From Mesostigma viride (lineage: Eukaryota > Streptophyta > Mesostigmatophyceae > Mesostigmatales > Mesostigmataceae): 50,229 nucleotides of DNA. The notes under the pieces are model-generated. The model was not told the DNA's origin, ran no database searches, and saw nothing but the letters and a program-made list of their open reading frames with translations. Shown one piece after another: positions 32,501 to 47,224 of the stretch (its first letter is position 1; the number at the start of each line of letters is the position of its first letter). The stretch is from the NCBI GenBank assembly GCA_009746045.1, contig RPFO01001543.1, positions 82,501-132,729 of the forward strand, written 5' to 3'. Made by a program: the position numbers and the translations under genes.

Positions 32501-35500
32501 CGAATAGAGCAGGACGCATGGAGCAGGACGAAATAGAGCAGGACGAATAGAGCAGGACGAATAGAGCAGGACGAATAGAGCAGGACGAATAGAGCAGGAC
32601 GAACGAAGCAGGACGCACGGAGCAGGACGAATAGAGCAGGACGAATAGAGCACGACGAATAGAGCAGGACGAAATAGAGCAGGACGAATAGAGCAGGACG
32701 CATGGAGCAGGACGAAATAGAGCAGGACGAATAGAGCAGGACGAAATAGAGCAGGACGAATAGAGCAGGACGCATGGAGCAGGACGAACTAGAGCAACCG
32801 TTTGGGACAGCAGAGGCGATCACAGTTGGCGGCAAGCGGGGTTATCCACAAGCTCAGAGGATAGCGGCGCGAGCGCGTGGATCCCGCGTGTGTGGCGAAC
32901 GTGCAAACAAGAACTGTCACCCGATGTATGTGCCGGCGTGGGGATGAGGTTGAGGGTGAACGTGCCTTGACCGTGGCCAGTGAGGACAAATACTTCCACG
33001 CTGGCTTGACACTGACATAGACCGGAGTGCGGGGACAGTGTAACAGCTACAAAAGGCAAGGCAAGCGGTCTTTGAAAAAATGCCCATCATCACGCCATAA
33101 TCCATAATCATGTCATCACCCATAGTCATGTCATCTTAATACCTATATAAAGCAAACTTTGTGACCGTTACTCCGATAATTAGGGGGAGTACCGCCGCTA
33201 ATAGATAGTGAATTGTGGCTGAAAAATCAGCCATTTGGGGGTACTCCGCAGATATCCAGTCTCCAGAGATCGAGTGGCCAAAGGGTACGAATCGATGATC
33301 CCGTACCCCGCGCTAGCCATGGGCAATTTCAGCAACGGACGAAAGGAATTTCAGCGGCGACGGGCGACGGGCGACGGGCCACTCCCATAGCCACGGGCCG
33401 CTAGCGACGGGCAACAAGCCATGGGCATTAAGCCACAGGCAACTAGCCACAGGCAATTTCAGCAAGGGACGGAAGGATTGACGGGCGACGGGGGACTTTC
33501 ACTACTGTAGCCACGCGCACAATAATTCAGCAACAAAGGGACGGAAGGAATTTCAACGGGCCAATAGCCACGGGCAACGCGACGGGCCACGGGCCCTGGG
33601 CCACAGGCCCGGGAACCTATATAGCAGCAGGACTTGAATAGGCAGCCGGACTTGAATAGGGTCTCCTACAACAGGGGCTTGCCCCCTACCGCGTCTACTT
33701 GTCGCCACCCATCGCCATGTGTACGTGTAGTCATGTGTGTAATCACGTCATCCCCCACAGTCCTGTCATCCCTATCCTGGCAGAAAATGATGTGTAGGGC
33801 CCCACACACGCGATAGCAAGAAGCGCATGATGGTCAGATGATGGCATGGACCACATGATGGCCATGGACAACCGCGGGCCTATAAAAGACAGCCGTTTCA
33901 TCCATCGAGTAAAACCCCCACGGTAGAGGATTTCTTCAGTAATTATTGACTTCTTCCAATGTCACCTGGCTGCCCCTTATTGAGAAGCCCCAATTGCATG
34001 ACATCCTCACCGGCTCACCATGATAGCCGTCAAGGCACACGCTGATGTCGATGTTGATGATGTCACCCTCCTCCAGTGGCCTGCGCGGTCCATAAATAGA
34101 CACGAGAGTGCAGTCCATAAATAGAGACAAAAGTGCTGATGGTAAGAGAACAGGAGCTATAAACAGCAGAAGGCAGGATTCGCCGACCCAGCAGCCGTGC
34201 ACACAGGCCACCAGAAACGCGAACGCGGCCAAGGGTAAGTCGTTGCCATGCCGGCAGTATCCTGGTGCTGAGTAATGGAAGCCGCCCCCCCGCCCCCCTC
34301 CCCCCCAATTCTTTTGCTCCTAGTCACAGGTGATTGTCACAGGGAACCGCTACACGAAAAAGAGGGTAGGAAGCCATAAGCCAGCCCCTTCACATGATCG
34401 GGACGCTGCTCCACCGCGTGATACAAGCCATGATTTCGAAGCCAGCTAGCCGGAGTTGTATTCCTAAGTAAGTCCTAAGTAAGTTACAACAATGTTGACC
34501 AAACGAAATGGCATTCGCTGTGCGTGGCTTTGGTAATTGTGGGTACCCGGCCACCCATGGGCAGCGAATTCCATGGACCCCCTAGCTCGCTCAGGCAACC
34601 AGGGCTGTAAGGCTGCCCAGTCATTGCCAGCGACGCTCACCGGCGGTCAGGGATCCCATGGCAGATGACCTCGTTGACAGACCTGCAGGTGGGAGGACAG
34701 TCAGGGAGTCGGCCACAGCCAGGCATTCGTGCACAAATGGAGGACACAGAAAGCGTGCCCGATTCATCACACAGGGGAGAAAAACAGACACAAAGCTGGA
34801 CGATTTGTGGCCGCGAGAAGCTAGCTGGACGGCTGCATGTTTTCGAAGGAAAATGCCTCAAGCCTTGGCGAAACTATGTAACAACGCCAACAACATCAAC
34901 AATGCTGCAACTCAGGGTATGTGCCAACATGAGCAAGTGCTCACCTGATTCTCAAGAATGTTAAATATTAAGGCAGAATGGCCATAGCGAGCCTTTGCTT
35001 GTCATCGCAAAAACATTACGCTGCACCACTAAGATCACACTGCAAGGAGCCCCACCCCTACCCCACCCCCTACTGCACTAGACCACTGGCTTACTCATAC
35101 CCAAGTGACTGCCATTACATTACGAGAATGTGTTTACACATGGGGCTCCTAAATAGTCCTTCGCACAACGTCAGCACAGAGCGGCCAACCATACGCGCAT
35201 GGCCAACACTGCCCTAATGAAAGAAAGCCCCAACTGAGAGGGGGCTGTGCACACCTGTGTCCGACGGTCCCTATCCCAATCTACATCATGATCACACGTA
35301 AGAACCGCTGCGGTGGCATCAAATGGATTGTAATCAGTATGCCAGAATCACCGTGCCAGACATCAATGAGGCCTTGCAGCTGCGCTGCACGGCGCAGGCC
35401 ATCGGCCTGGATCCGTGCACAAGGGGCGCGTGCCAGTCGAAAAGGTACAGCCGCGCACACGCCCCTTATGCATATACAGTGATGCAGATACAGGAACTCA

Positions 35501-38500
35501 CGTGCAGCAGGATTTAGGGAAGGAGTGGTAGTTTAGAGGCGACGGATAGGCTCCTGCGGGCGCCAGAATGAAACAACCACGGTGCACAGATCGCAAGGTG
35601 CATAATGAAGTAGAGATGAGAAACGCGCTGTTGCATGCACTCCAGCGACATGTGCAGGCATGCCAATACATTGGCAACCGTTGGAAGCATTCACACGCAT
35701 GGCTAAGCTTGTGACAGATGATTTACCAGCACGGAGTTTTGCTCACGATTGTCTGTACAGCGGGGAGAAGAGCAGCCAACGTCAACACAGGAATCAGCAT
35801 TCACTACAACTACTCGGCAGTCTGTGGCAAGGATTGGAGGAGAAGACTGCGGAGGAGGACGCCGACGTATTTCTAGCTGTCGGCACTAACGATATGACCG
35901 AACAGCTATTACAATTTGATATAATGACTATAACCATAGTAGCATATAAACTCTGCTGGTTGTCTAATTGATATAATGACTATAGCCACAGTAGCATATA
36001 AACTCTGCTGGTTGTCTAATTGATATAATAACTCAGCAGTGCCCCCCATGCCACCATAGAGACACTCTCCTGAAGTAGAGCCTCCGTTCCTGCAATGCCA
36101 GCATTATGTTACTCGTTTACTCGCTGGACACGAAATGGTCCCCTGGTCCCCTTGTCCCTTAAAGGTAGCTGTAGAACTTTCTAGCTGGGGATTGCCATAA
36201 GTGCTCTTCAGCTGTGGAACAGCTGTAAACAAACGGCATGAAGCGCGGCTGCCTTGGCACACCTTCTTGGCACTCCGAAGTTTGATAATGTCCTGGCGAC
36301 CTGCTCATCTCACTCACCTCACTTTAATAAGAAGAGTGACCGCCTTACCTCGACACACCATTTCTTGTCACCCCACAGACGATTTCCTTCAAAGTCACTT
36401 GAGACATCGTTCTCAACCCCGAGTCCCCACCATCGAGCAATGTCTGGTTTGAGGCATCTCAAGCGTAGTGCAGCGTCACTTAATAGGAGATTCATTAGTA
36501 GTATAAAAGTGCCCGCTTGTGGAACTTAATCGTCATTGTATAGTACCATTCTGAACTACTGGCCATGAAACCATATAAGCAATCAGCAACGGCATCACTG
36601 ACAGTCCGCCATGCTACCATCTGACGTCAGCACGCTGCCATCCGTCATGCTGATAACAGAGAGACAAACACGCTAGTGACTGCCACCCGCAACCGTGTAC
36701 CTGCCGCTGTCGTGGCATTATCCAATCAAGCTCATCCGTGGTGACGCCAGCATAAGCATGACAGTGGTATCACCACAGAAACATCTTCCACCTGCCACCG
36801 CCGCTATCATGGCTTTGTGCACATGAAGCACAGGTCTTGGCCCACATGGGTGACGTAAATGCCACCCGCTGCCACCCGCCACCACGTACCTGCAGCTATC
36901 GTGGCCTCGTGCACGATCCGGTCGATTTCCTCCGTGGTGACACCCGGCCGGACTGCCCGCCCCGCCAAGTCCAACACCTCCCGCCCTAACTGTGCCGGTG
37001 TGGAGGACATGGAGGGTCAAACAAGGGATCAGGAAAGAGGGGCCAAACAAGGGGGGTTGAAGGGATCAGGAAAGAGGGGTCAAACAGGGGGGATGAAGGG
37101 ATCAGGAAAGAGGGGTCACACAAGGGGGATGAAGAGTTCAGGAAAGAGGGGTCACACAAGGGGGATGAGGGGATCAGGATACGCATAGCGCATCGTGAAA
37201 GTGATACATCCATCCCACAGGAAGGAAACTGATGCTGGCAACGCAGCTTGATTACACGCCAATCGCTGCTTTGCCTCCCGGTCGCTAGGCAGCTTCTCTG
37301 TGTGCCGTCTTCACACGACATGCATAACCTCATGCCACCTGCCCACTTTACCGTCCAAGTATTCACATGCTTAACGACGGATCTGCTTTGTTTCCATGGC
37401 CATGTGTGGGCGCTGGACCCAATGCCGGCAGCCGCCCTTCAGTCCTTATGCACGCACCCGGCACGCCGCGCGCATCTTCTGGATCCCTTGCGCATCCATC
37501 GACTGAGGCCCAGCAGGGCATCCAGGCGGCACGGTGGGGTATAGACAATCAGCATGCACAGGCAGGCAGCGCAGGCACGCATCGACAGCAAGAACAGGCA
37601 GTTCAGCTCGGCGGTGCAGCACAAACGTGGTAGACAGGGGAACACGTGCTCTGTAACCGTTCCATGGAATTTACAACCTTGTGAGGTCATTAACTGGGCG
37701 GACAATCACACAACCAGAGGACACACTCGGGCAAACTCCAGTGGCAATTATTGCTACATCCATAATAGGATCAAAAGAACCTGTCTTTTCACTACGGCAA
37801 GGATTGCGGGCCTCATAGAAAATTGGCGGCAACCACCAGGGCAAGTCTTTCACGCAGGAGGGTACTCAGGGACCGCGGTCTATCCTTGTAAGCCATCATG
37901 TTGTGTGTGTTCCAGTGGAGCCCGGCAACATAAACCACATGCGGTGCTACTGGCAGGTGAGGCCCTGACTTTGTGACAACCTTGAGAATGCCCTATCCAT
38001 GAGTTGCCGTGCCATGAGCTAACGAGCAGGCAGCCATGTTGCGCCCTGGATCCATGAGGATCAGCATGCGTGCTGCGCGGCGCTGGCTGTGAAGACGCCT
38101 ACGCTCTCGTTTCGTGCCAGCTAGTGACCAGGTTATGGCATGCCAAGCAAATGGATACACCCATGCGAGCCACAACTACTACTTACCAGCTTGATTACAA
38201 CACGCCAAGGCTGCTAACTAGGCCAATCAGGTAACAGGTCATGGCAACGCACCACCTCATCACAATTTGCTAGTGCGTGTAAAAAGGTTCTGTTTGAGAT
38301 TGCCGTGTTAGTTATATTCCAAGTGTGCGTGTATGCTCTTAGATTGCCAGCCAACAACAACACACACACCGCACACAACACACAGCCGTTGACGACAACA
38401 AGCAGCTCTTCCATTACCACTGGGGGAGTGGGGGTCACAGAGATAAGAGCACCGGGTGAGGACCAGGCGAGTCACCTCCCGCGGTGCTTTGTGCTTATTA

Positions 38501-41500
38501 ACATGCAAGCATCATGAGGACAGCATTCGCACTAAAAGAAAACATTCGCACGAGAAGACAGCATTCGCACTTAGGATAAAATATTCCCATTAGGAGAAGC
38601 GAGTTGGAACACAGCCAGAAGAGGAATTCAGATGAAGAAGCCGCATACAGCCATCAAAGCATGCACAAGAGAGATGGTGGAACATTTTCGCTTGTGGGAG
38701 ATGGTTGAGCATGGCATGCAGGCGGTACCCACCTCCACCGTCCTCTGCAGCCGGTGCTCCATCTCGATCTTGGGAATACCCTGCAGGGACCAGGGACGGC
38801 GTACAAGCAGGCCAAGCAACCATGTTGCGCATCTTACATGCTTCATCAAGCACGTCACATATTTCAGTCAGCACACGCCACATATTTCAGACAGCACACG
38901 TCACATATGTCAGACAGCCAAGTCGCTGGAGGCCCATGGCCGCGTCTTGGAGGTTGTAGGGCCATATCCACACGGAGGCAATGCTGTGATGAATGCTTCC
39001 CACATGGCCAATCTCAGCAGCCCACCATCCATAGAAACAACCCAACCCAGCATCTAACCCATACGTTGCCCCTGGCTGCGAAGCTGAGTACCCGTTTCCA
39101 GTGTGCCTTGTACTATCACCCGCGCAATTCAACAACAAGTATCCAAGTCTAGTTTACCTGATAAAGTCACCCCCCCCCCCTTCCCTCCTGGTGTCTCACG
39201 TGTCCCTCCCTTCTTCTAAAAGGCTGTCCCTACTTGCTCCCTCTCATTTGACGGCTATCACTATCACACGCCTGATTCCTCATCTATGCCGATGGGCACA
39301 CACAACAATGGGGGTTCCACTGCTCCCCCTCTGATGCCAACGCCTCTCCTTCCGCTAAAAACTCATGGTCACCACCAATCCCGCACCCCTCCATTTCCCA
39401 CACTCCACGCGTGCCCCATGCCGTCCCAACACAGGCCTTGACAACGCCGTGTGCGCACGCTTGACTCACGGTGGTGGCCCAGTCAGGGCGGGGGATCTCT
39501 GGAGGCACGGGCCGACGGGGGGACACCAGGTCAGGCCGCAGGGTTCTGGCACCAGCAGTGAAGGGATGTCGACACGGCGCCACAAACAAGAGAGGAATTT
39601 GATGCGTTAATGCGCTGCCAGCATAACGGGAGGATGTTGAAATGGCACCAGCATAAAGAGGCCAGTAGTTCATTTATGGGAGTGGCACCAGAAAGCACTG
39701 AGGAGCCGCATGTGGAGGGATAAAGCACGCAACGCGGAGTGGACCGTCAGGGAGGACGAGGGGACGAGGGGACGAGGGGACGAGGGGACGAGGGGACGAG
39801 GGGACGAGGGGACGAGGGGACGAGGGGACGAGGGGACGAGGGGACGAGGGGACGAGGGGACGAGGGGACGAGGGGACGAGGGGACGAGGGGACGAGGGGA
39901 CGAGGGGACGAGAGGACATCCACAGTGTGGGAAGGAAGCAGGCCGGGGGTACTGCCATGTGCCAGCAGGCAGACGGTGCTGCCATGTCGCGGCACGTACA
40001 CGCCCATGCCGCGTCTGATCCCCACAGCGCACATTCCTTCATGTTTACAATCGTTAAATTTCTTTCCTCAACAAGCGAGATGCCCATCCCATGCCTACAC
40101 GCCTCACCAGCTGCCAGAATTAGACACAATGGTAGGAAAGGGGGCCCCGATGGGGTGGAAAACAGGCCCTCACCCGGTCCATGGGAAGGAGGGCATGGTC
40201 GTCTGGCGGAAGCGCCCGCGCCCCATCACATAACCCCAACCGGTGAATGGCCCGTCCGTCAACGTCCCCTCCATCGGCTTCACCACCTTGTGCACCTGCT
40301 TGTGCGCCGACCAGGCCTTCTTGAAGCAATCTTGCGAGCTGGTTGGGCCCGTGGTTGGTTATTGGGCAGACAAGTAATGGGGGTGATGGTTGATGGTTGG
40401 GCGCGGTGTGGCGGTTGGTTGCACAGCCGGTTGTGGGGTGCAGCGGTGGCGGTGGTAAACGTCGCAGTGCATTGTGGCGGCAAGCGGCGAATGGCAGCAG
40501 CGAAGGATGGGCAGCAGCATTGAACGTGTGCTCTCTTGCAAACATAACAAATGTAATGCGGCCACAAGCCTCATCAAGCCATGCACCCAGCGTCATGATA
40601 GGCGGTTGCCAATAGGCACGCAGGTATCGCTGCTAGCATGGTTTATAGGTTTATAAGAACAAACCCGGTCGGGATTCCGCAGCTCCCCATCGTAGTAAGG
40701 ATCTGCGACAAGCTGCATGTGTGCACACCATTAAGGCCATGATCATACAGGGACCAATACTGAAGTGGGACGCACTTCCCAGTTGGGTAAGGGGGTCTGC
40801 TAGTAAAGAGAACCACGGCAATGCGCGCGTCTATAAGTGGCACTTGTGACCCATGTGTTGCAGAAGCCAGCACAAAGGCATGCGTTCCATAAACGCTCGG
40901 CTTGTTTAAGGTTTTGGGTTTTGCATTTAGGGTTCATCAGCCACCAGTGCTACTACACCTTCCTGGAAACTTCTGCCAGGGCAGCTTATCAGTTCATGTC
41001 ACATCATTTGCTGCGGCTACTGGATTAATGTTCCTGGACACGCCTCACTCTGTATCCGGACAGCACTAGTTCAATACCTGGGTGCCTGATACGCTCTCAG
41101 CGAGTCAACCGGTGCCACGAGGTTATTGCTGTACGGTTAGAAGTGGCAACTGACAGCAAGTTTTATCAGGTTGGAAGGAGGTTACCTTGCACATCTATCC
41201 ATGGCCCGGCACTACGGGGCATGCAACCCCAAATTAGAGCACGGTAGACCAGAACAGACCACAACAGACCACAACAGACCACAACAGACCACAACAGACC
41301 ACAACAGACCACAACAGACCACAACAGACCACAACAGCCCACAACAGCCCACAACAGCCCACAACAGCCCACAACAGCCCACAACAGCCCACAACAGACC
41401 ACAACAGCCCACAACAGCCCACAACAGCCCACAACAGCCCACAACAGCCAACAACAGACCACAACAGACCACAACAGACCACAACAGACCACAACAGACC

Positions 41501-43190
41501 ACAACAGACCACAACAGACCACAACAGCCCACAACAGACCACAACAGCCCACAACAGCCCACAACAGACCACAACAGACCACAACAGACCACAACAGACC
41601 ACAACAGACCACAACAGACCACAACAGACCACAACAGACCACAACAGACCACAACAGACCACAACAGACCACAACAGACCACAACAGACCACAACAGACT
41701 ATAACAGACCACAACAGACCACAACAGACCACAACAGACCACAACAGACCACAACAGACCACAACAGACCACAACAGACCACAACAGACCACAACAGACC
41801 ACAAAAGCCCACAACAGCCCACAAAAGCCCACAACAGACCACAACAGACCACAACAGACCACAACAGACCACAATAGACCACAACAGACCACAACAGCCC
41901 ACAACAGCCCACAACAGCCCACAACAGACCAGAACAGCCCACAACAGACCACAACAGACCACAACAGACCACAACAGACCACAACAGACCACAACAGACC
42001 ACAACAGACCACAACAGACCACAACAGACCACAACAGACCACAACAGACCACAACAGACCACAACAGACCACAACAGACCACAACAGACCACAACAGACC
42101 ACAACCGACTATAACAGACCACAACAGACCACAACAGACCACAACAGACCACAACAGACCACAACAGACCACAACAGACCACAACCGACGATAACAGACC
42201 ATAACAGACCACAACAGACCACGGCGGAAGACAACAGACCACAACAGCCCACAACAGGGTGCAAGCGCCGACAAGAGAGCCCCAAGAGATGCAGCAGCGG
42301 GCAAAGGGCGCAGCAAGGGCAGCAAACAAGGCAGGGATGGCACCTACCAGAATGATGACGTGTCACGAGGCAGCTGCAGCTCCAGGCACCGGGGACATCT
42401 GTGGGACGACCATGTGTCGTGGCGGGGGTGGTGTGAGGAATGCCAGGGAGGGCCGTGGGGGCAGGGTGGTGGTCAGGATGGGGGTCATGCACACGAACTG
42501 CGGGAAATGGCACAACGCTATTTTAGGCATATTTGCTGCAAATCTAAAGAATGTTACGCCCAGTTATTGCACCAAAAAGAAACTGCGCAGATTTGCGTAG
42601 TATCCAATTATTCGTGTGTACCATACAATTCCACAGAATACAAACAACCGGCTAAAAAATTCGTTGCAAGGCACGTTGCAAAAATGGTCTACATGGTGCG
42701 AGGATGAAGTCGTCATCCCTAGCAACCGGCGTCATTCATATGTGTTACTTGCAGCCTTTCCAGGAAATATAATGGTAAGTGTACAGATGCTTTCTGGTGG
42801 ACGAGGAAAGGCCCTTATAAGCGTGGCGATTGACAAAAGGTGACCAAGCAAGTTGAACTGAAAAATAGAATGGACGCCAAAAATTCGTTTTACTGGCCCA
42901 TCAAGTGCAAACTTCTTAACCAGGTCGTACACCAGCAATTAAGTTACTGCGTTACTGCCAGTCTCGCACGTAACCCATTAGATTATTGCGTTCCTGTTAA
43001 ATTTCAAGCGGGATATTCCTAAAGTTACAAAATACTATTAGCCCTCCTTCACAAAAGGGTCACGGCGTCAGGATTTAAAGCGATGTTGACCCCGACACAA
43101 CGACGGCACACTACTGTCTACTACTTACTGTAACTTGGCTGGTGCTGCGCAGACCTGGCATTTTTGCTTTCCGAAGTCATCATCTGCCAT
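26525..43190 (-). CDS. MAP1A: Methionine aminopeptidase type 1, cytosolic MAP1A-like, 16 exons
   Basis: Removes the initiator Met from new proteins at the ribosome. Exons in coding order: 43190-43129, 42398-42348, 40338-40174, 39545-39470, 38780-38733, 37502-37458, 36989-36890, 35553-35502, 34682-34641, 34080-34019, 32168-32070, 30444-30371, 29030-28961, 28316-28251, 27182-27094, 26596-26525. All borders are GT-AG, phases agree, and the sum is 1173 bases (390 codons plus stop), close to plant MAP1A. The N-terminus has a MYND-like zinc finger: CQVC, CPRC, CSQDC and AHKQVH. The catalytic part has VICHGIP, the metal ligands Asp in NIDISV and HGDLNE, His in YCGHGIG, Glu in TIEPMI and QFEHTL, and the catalytic FH. 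It ends [11 protein letters not shown], like plant enzymes. There is no transit peptide, so it is cytosolic. Introns make up 93 percent of the gene and many carry minisatellites. Confidence 0.95.
28872..28942. repeat. 12-bp array in MAP1A intron 13
   Basis: About six copies of CTAACTAGGTCC with variants. It ends about 20 bases from the exon 13 donor (exon edge 28961). Confidence 0.8.
29037..29270. repeat. 61-bp array in MAP1A intron 12
   Basis: Four copies of a unit containing GTAGAGTTGACACAACGAGG and TTCACCTTAAGGCATGGGG. The array starts within 10 bases of the exon 13 acceptor (29031), so the splice acceptor's pyrimidine tract is contiguous with the first unit. Confidence 0.9.
30495..30767. 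repeat. 44-bp array in MAP1A intron 11
   Basis: Six copies of a 44-bp unit with AATAGTGAGCAAGAAAGGGT and GTCGCCAACAGT. The minus-strand open frames across it ([12 protein letters not shown]) come from the repeat and are not genes. Confidence 0.92.
32264..32795. repeat. 14/15-bp array in MAP1A intron 10
   Basis: About 37 units of GAGCAGGACGAATA, GAGCAGGACGAAATA and GAGCAGGACGCATG in mixed order. The open frames (SCSIRPALF type) across it are artefacts. Confidence 0.95.
33340..33610. repeat. Degenerate GCCACGGGC-type repeats in MAP1A intron 10
   Basis: Irregular repetition of CGACGGGC, GCCACGGGC and GCCACAGGC motifs, with three AATTTCAGCAA.GGACGGAAGG-like segments. There is no regular period. 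Confidence 0.6.
35915..36032. repeat. 52-bp repeat in MAP1A intron 7
   Basis: Two full copies plus a partial one of a unit with TTGATATAATGACTATA and AAACTCTGCTGGTTGTC. Confidence 0.9.
37008..37180. repeat. About 35-bp array in MAP1A intron 6
   Basis: Five copies of a G/A-rich unit with GGATCAGGAAAGAGGGGTCA. The array starts about 20 bases beyond the exon 7 acceptor edge (36989). Confidence 0.9.
38845..38918. repeat. 23-bp repeat in MAP1A intron 4
   Basis: Three copies of CACATATTTCAGACAGCACA-type units. Confidence 0.8.
39752..39914. repeat. 8-bp array in MAP1A intron 3
   Basis: About 20 perfect copies of GGGGACGA. On the transcribed strand it is pyrimidine-rich (TCGTCCCC). All overlapping open frames are artefacts. 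Confidence 0.96.
41237..42256. repeat. 10-bp array of about 1 kb in MAP1A intron 2
   Basis: About 100 copies of ACAACAGACC with ACAACAGCCC variants that cluster in blocks. The period is not divisible by 3, so the long open frames ([10 protein letters not shown] and QTTTDHNRP types) cycle through the repeat. They are not genes. Confidence 0.96.
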
Positions 43191-44788
<1,598 letters not shown>

Positions 44789-46200
44789 CGCCTGGAGTCA
44801 CACCGATCGATTGGTACTTGCAGGAAGTACTGATTAGCCAGTGCGGGGGGGTGTTTGTAAGAATTCTGGGGAACGTGCATCCTTTGCGGCGTTTTTCGGT
44901 CATTGATGCCTGTTGACAGTTTTGTACCACCACTTTGTGTCCTAGCCAAGAAACAACCAGCACAGGCCTGCTTCTGTATATACATCTGGCAGTGGCCCTG
45001 CCAAGAGCTTGAAAAGTATGCACCCCATCAATCACCGCCTTCTATGACAATGGGCATTACAGGGACTTGGTTGCCGAGAGCCTTGCAACTTGCAAGAAGA
45101 AGCTCAAGCATGTCTTGCTGGATGCAGAGTGGCGACCCTTATGTACAGCGCATGTGGTGGCCAGCAAGCAAAAAGACCCAGGTCATCAATCTGCCCCCAC
45201 TTGGAGGTCATGGATCACTAGCTTCCTGTGCAGTTCCCATGTTGCGCAACATGGGATCGCAGTCGTGTTGTCATGAGCACGTATGCGCCTGTGTGGGTAA
45301 CTACCGACTGCCACTAACCTGATGGCACACATAGACGGCATTCCTGCCCACTGATCCAGATGATAAGTTTTCAAAATGCGGTTCAAAAAATTCTATGCAA
45401 AGTATGAGGGATGAATTTACCACAGTATAAATAACCCTGTGTGGGCCCTCATTGCTTTGACCATTATGAATGAAATGCGCGGTTCCGTTGGGGAGCCACA
45501 GACCATTAATCCTCAAAATATCACTATGGAAGCAAAATATTATGCACGCTGGCGCGTCCATTAGTTCAACTGTCAATCTATATATACCTAAGCTACAGTA
45601 GGGAGCGCCTCGTCGGCCCTGCTGCATTGATCCATTCATTGATTATAGTTGCAAGCAGTGATCCCGTCAATCCATGAAATGCATGTCATGATATATTAAG
45701 AATGTCATGATACATGCCTCTTCCCCACTTTTACTCCGGAATGCTTGAGAATTGTGGCCGGATCTTGCCTAGCTTGCATTAATTAATTAATTGCCTAGCT
45801 TGCATGCATGGCCTAGATTAGTGGGCGTACGGCTGGTAAACACAGCAATTAACAGAACAGAAGGATCGAGGCAACCATGCTTGGCCGGCGCTTGGCCAGC
45901 CGGAGCGGCATATTCTGACCAAGCTGGCCTGACCCCAAGGACATTCCCAGAATGATTGGTAAACCTGCCATTAATTAATTAATTAATAAGCACGTGACAG
46001 CGTCACGTGGGTGCCAATACAGACTAAAGGAACCTTCAACCCTATATACACAGTTAGAAGGAGGGAGGGCGCCCTAGCTTCTCTCACTGCCGCAAGTGGG
46101 CAGGCCACAGAGCGCTCTCTCCACAGCATGGTGCATGCCGGCGCGCCGGCAACACTGTGGGTGCAATACAATTACCAGAGCAAATTAACCTGCCATGAAC
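44789..46200. other. Intergenic stretch after the deaminase, no gene seen
   Basis: This interval contains the deaminase 3' end, short frames without family resemblance and TTAATTAATTAA runs near 45780 and 45972. An ACAACCAGCACAGGCC segment near 44955 resembles the lead-in of the repeat at 25942. Confidence 0.5.
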
Positions 46201-46279
46201 TGTATACACACATCATATACACAACAGATCCTGGCCGACCTAGTGGTCCCAGCCCAGTTTGAACACCGCATTTCCGGCC

Positions 46280-46676
46280 TCCCTCTCTCTTGCTTGGACT
46301 GCGATGCAGAACACGAAGAGGTGGCAGACCATTGTCTAGGCCCACATGCCCGCCAGTCTCTGCTGCATGAGATGCCATGCTCCAGCTATAATAGCCTAGC
46401 CATAATCATCTTCCACTGGCCCATGTCATGCAGGCCTTCTTTTAGGTACGATCCATCATATTCTGATGATCCATCATATGGTGGTGCAAGTGCACATTGT
46501 GCACCCAGAGTAGGTGGCAGTTTACATCCTCCACATGCATGTTACGTAGCCCAGACTGTATTAAAAACCCATATGCCCCTTCTCTGGGATATGTGTTACA
46601 TATGCTCCCCCTACGCCACGGCCGGAGCTATGTTCTTAATTAACTAATTAATTAATTAATTAATATTAACAAATTA
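46280..46676 (+). mobile_element. SINE-like element with (TTAA)n-type tail, copy 2
   Basis: Matches the reverse complement of 20144-20574 over roughly its last 350 bases. Shared landmarks are CATGTCATGCAGGCCTTCT, GTGCACCCAGAGTAGGTG-like sequence and ATGTGTTACATATGCTCCCC, then an AATTAATTAATTAAT tail (46640-46676). The 5' limit is unclear, since the first part of copy 1 does not align well here. No target duplication can be told apart from the tail, because similar TTAA runs lie on both sides. Confidence 0.65.
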
Positions 46677-46679
46677 ATG

Positions 46680-47224
46680 CACCGGCAACGCAGCCGACAC
46701 TTGGCTTCCCTCTGGCGGCCGTGAGCGATGTCAGACTGTGCACATCGCCCGATATCGTGGAGATGCCTCCGCCACATACATCGGTGACTTCACCCAGTGG
46801 ACCCAACTTCACGCAACCTACCTACTATAGCGCTCCTCGCCCCGCGGCCATCACGCTGCGCAGCTTTCACCACGTGCTGTTTACCCTCGGCATCCTTTTT
46901 CACATGCAATCGCACGTCCTAAAGTCGCATGCAGCAAGCTAGGCGCGCCTCCTCCAGGGCCGGCCGGCCGCGGGCTGCACATCATTGCAGTAACAGGAAA
47001 AGTCCGGATGAATGTAGGCAGTGCCTCCCAAGCACAGCATACCCAACGTCCAGCCATGCACATTCCCACTCCCGCAGTAGTATCTCCGCACATCTGAACC
47101 CTGTGATACCAGATCTCCTTTGCGGACGTTCCGTGCTTGGCGCTGGATTCGTTGTCCACATCGCCGCGTCGCTGCAGCAACACGATGTTTTCTGGCATAC
47201 GCGGGCTTTTGGTCCCCACCGCAC
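46680..47224. other. Intergenic stretch, no gene seen
   Basis: Contains only short overlapping frames on both strands without recognisable domains. It is bounded by the SINE-like copy and the dispersed repeat. Confidence 0.5.

Noticed and set aside
32160-32835. Ser/Cys/Pro/Ala/Leu-rich minus-strand frames
   Set aside because: Artefacts of the 14/15-bp array inside MAP1A intron 10.
41166-42343. Minus-strand frames of up to 387 residues ([10 protein letters not shown] type)
   Set aside because: They are products of the 10-bp array in MAP1A intron 2, with no non-repeat domain.
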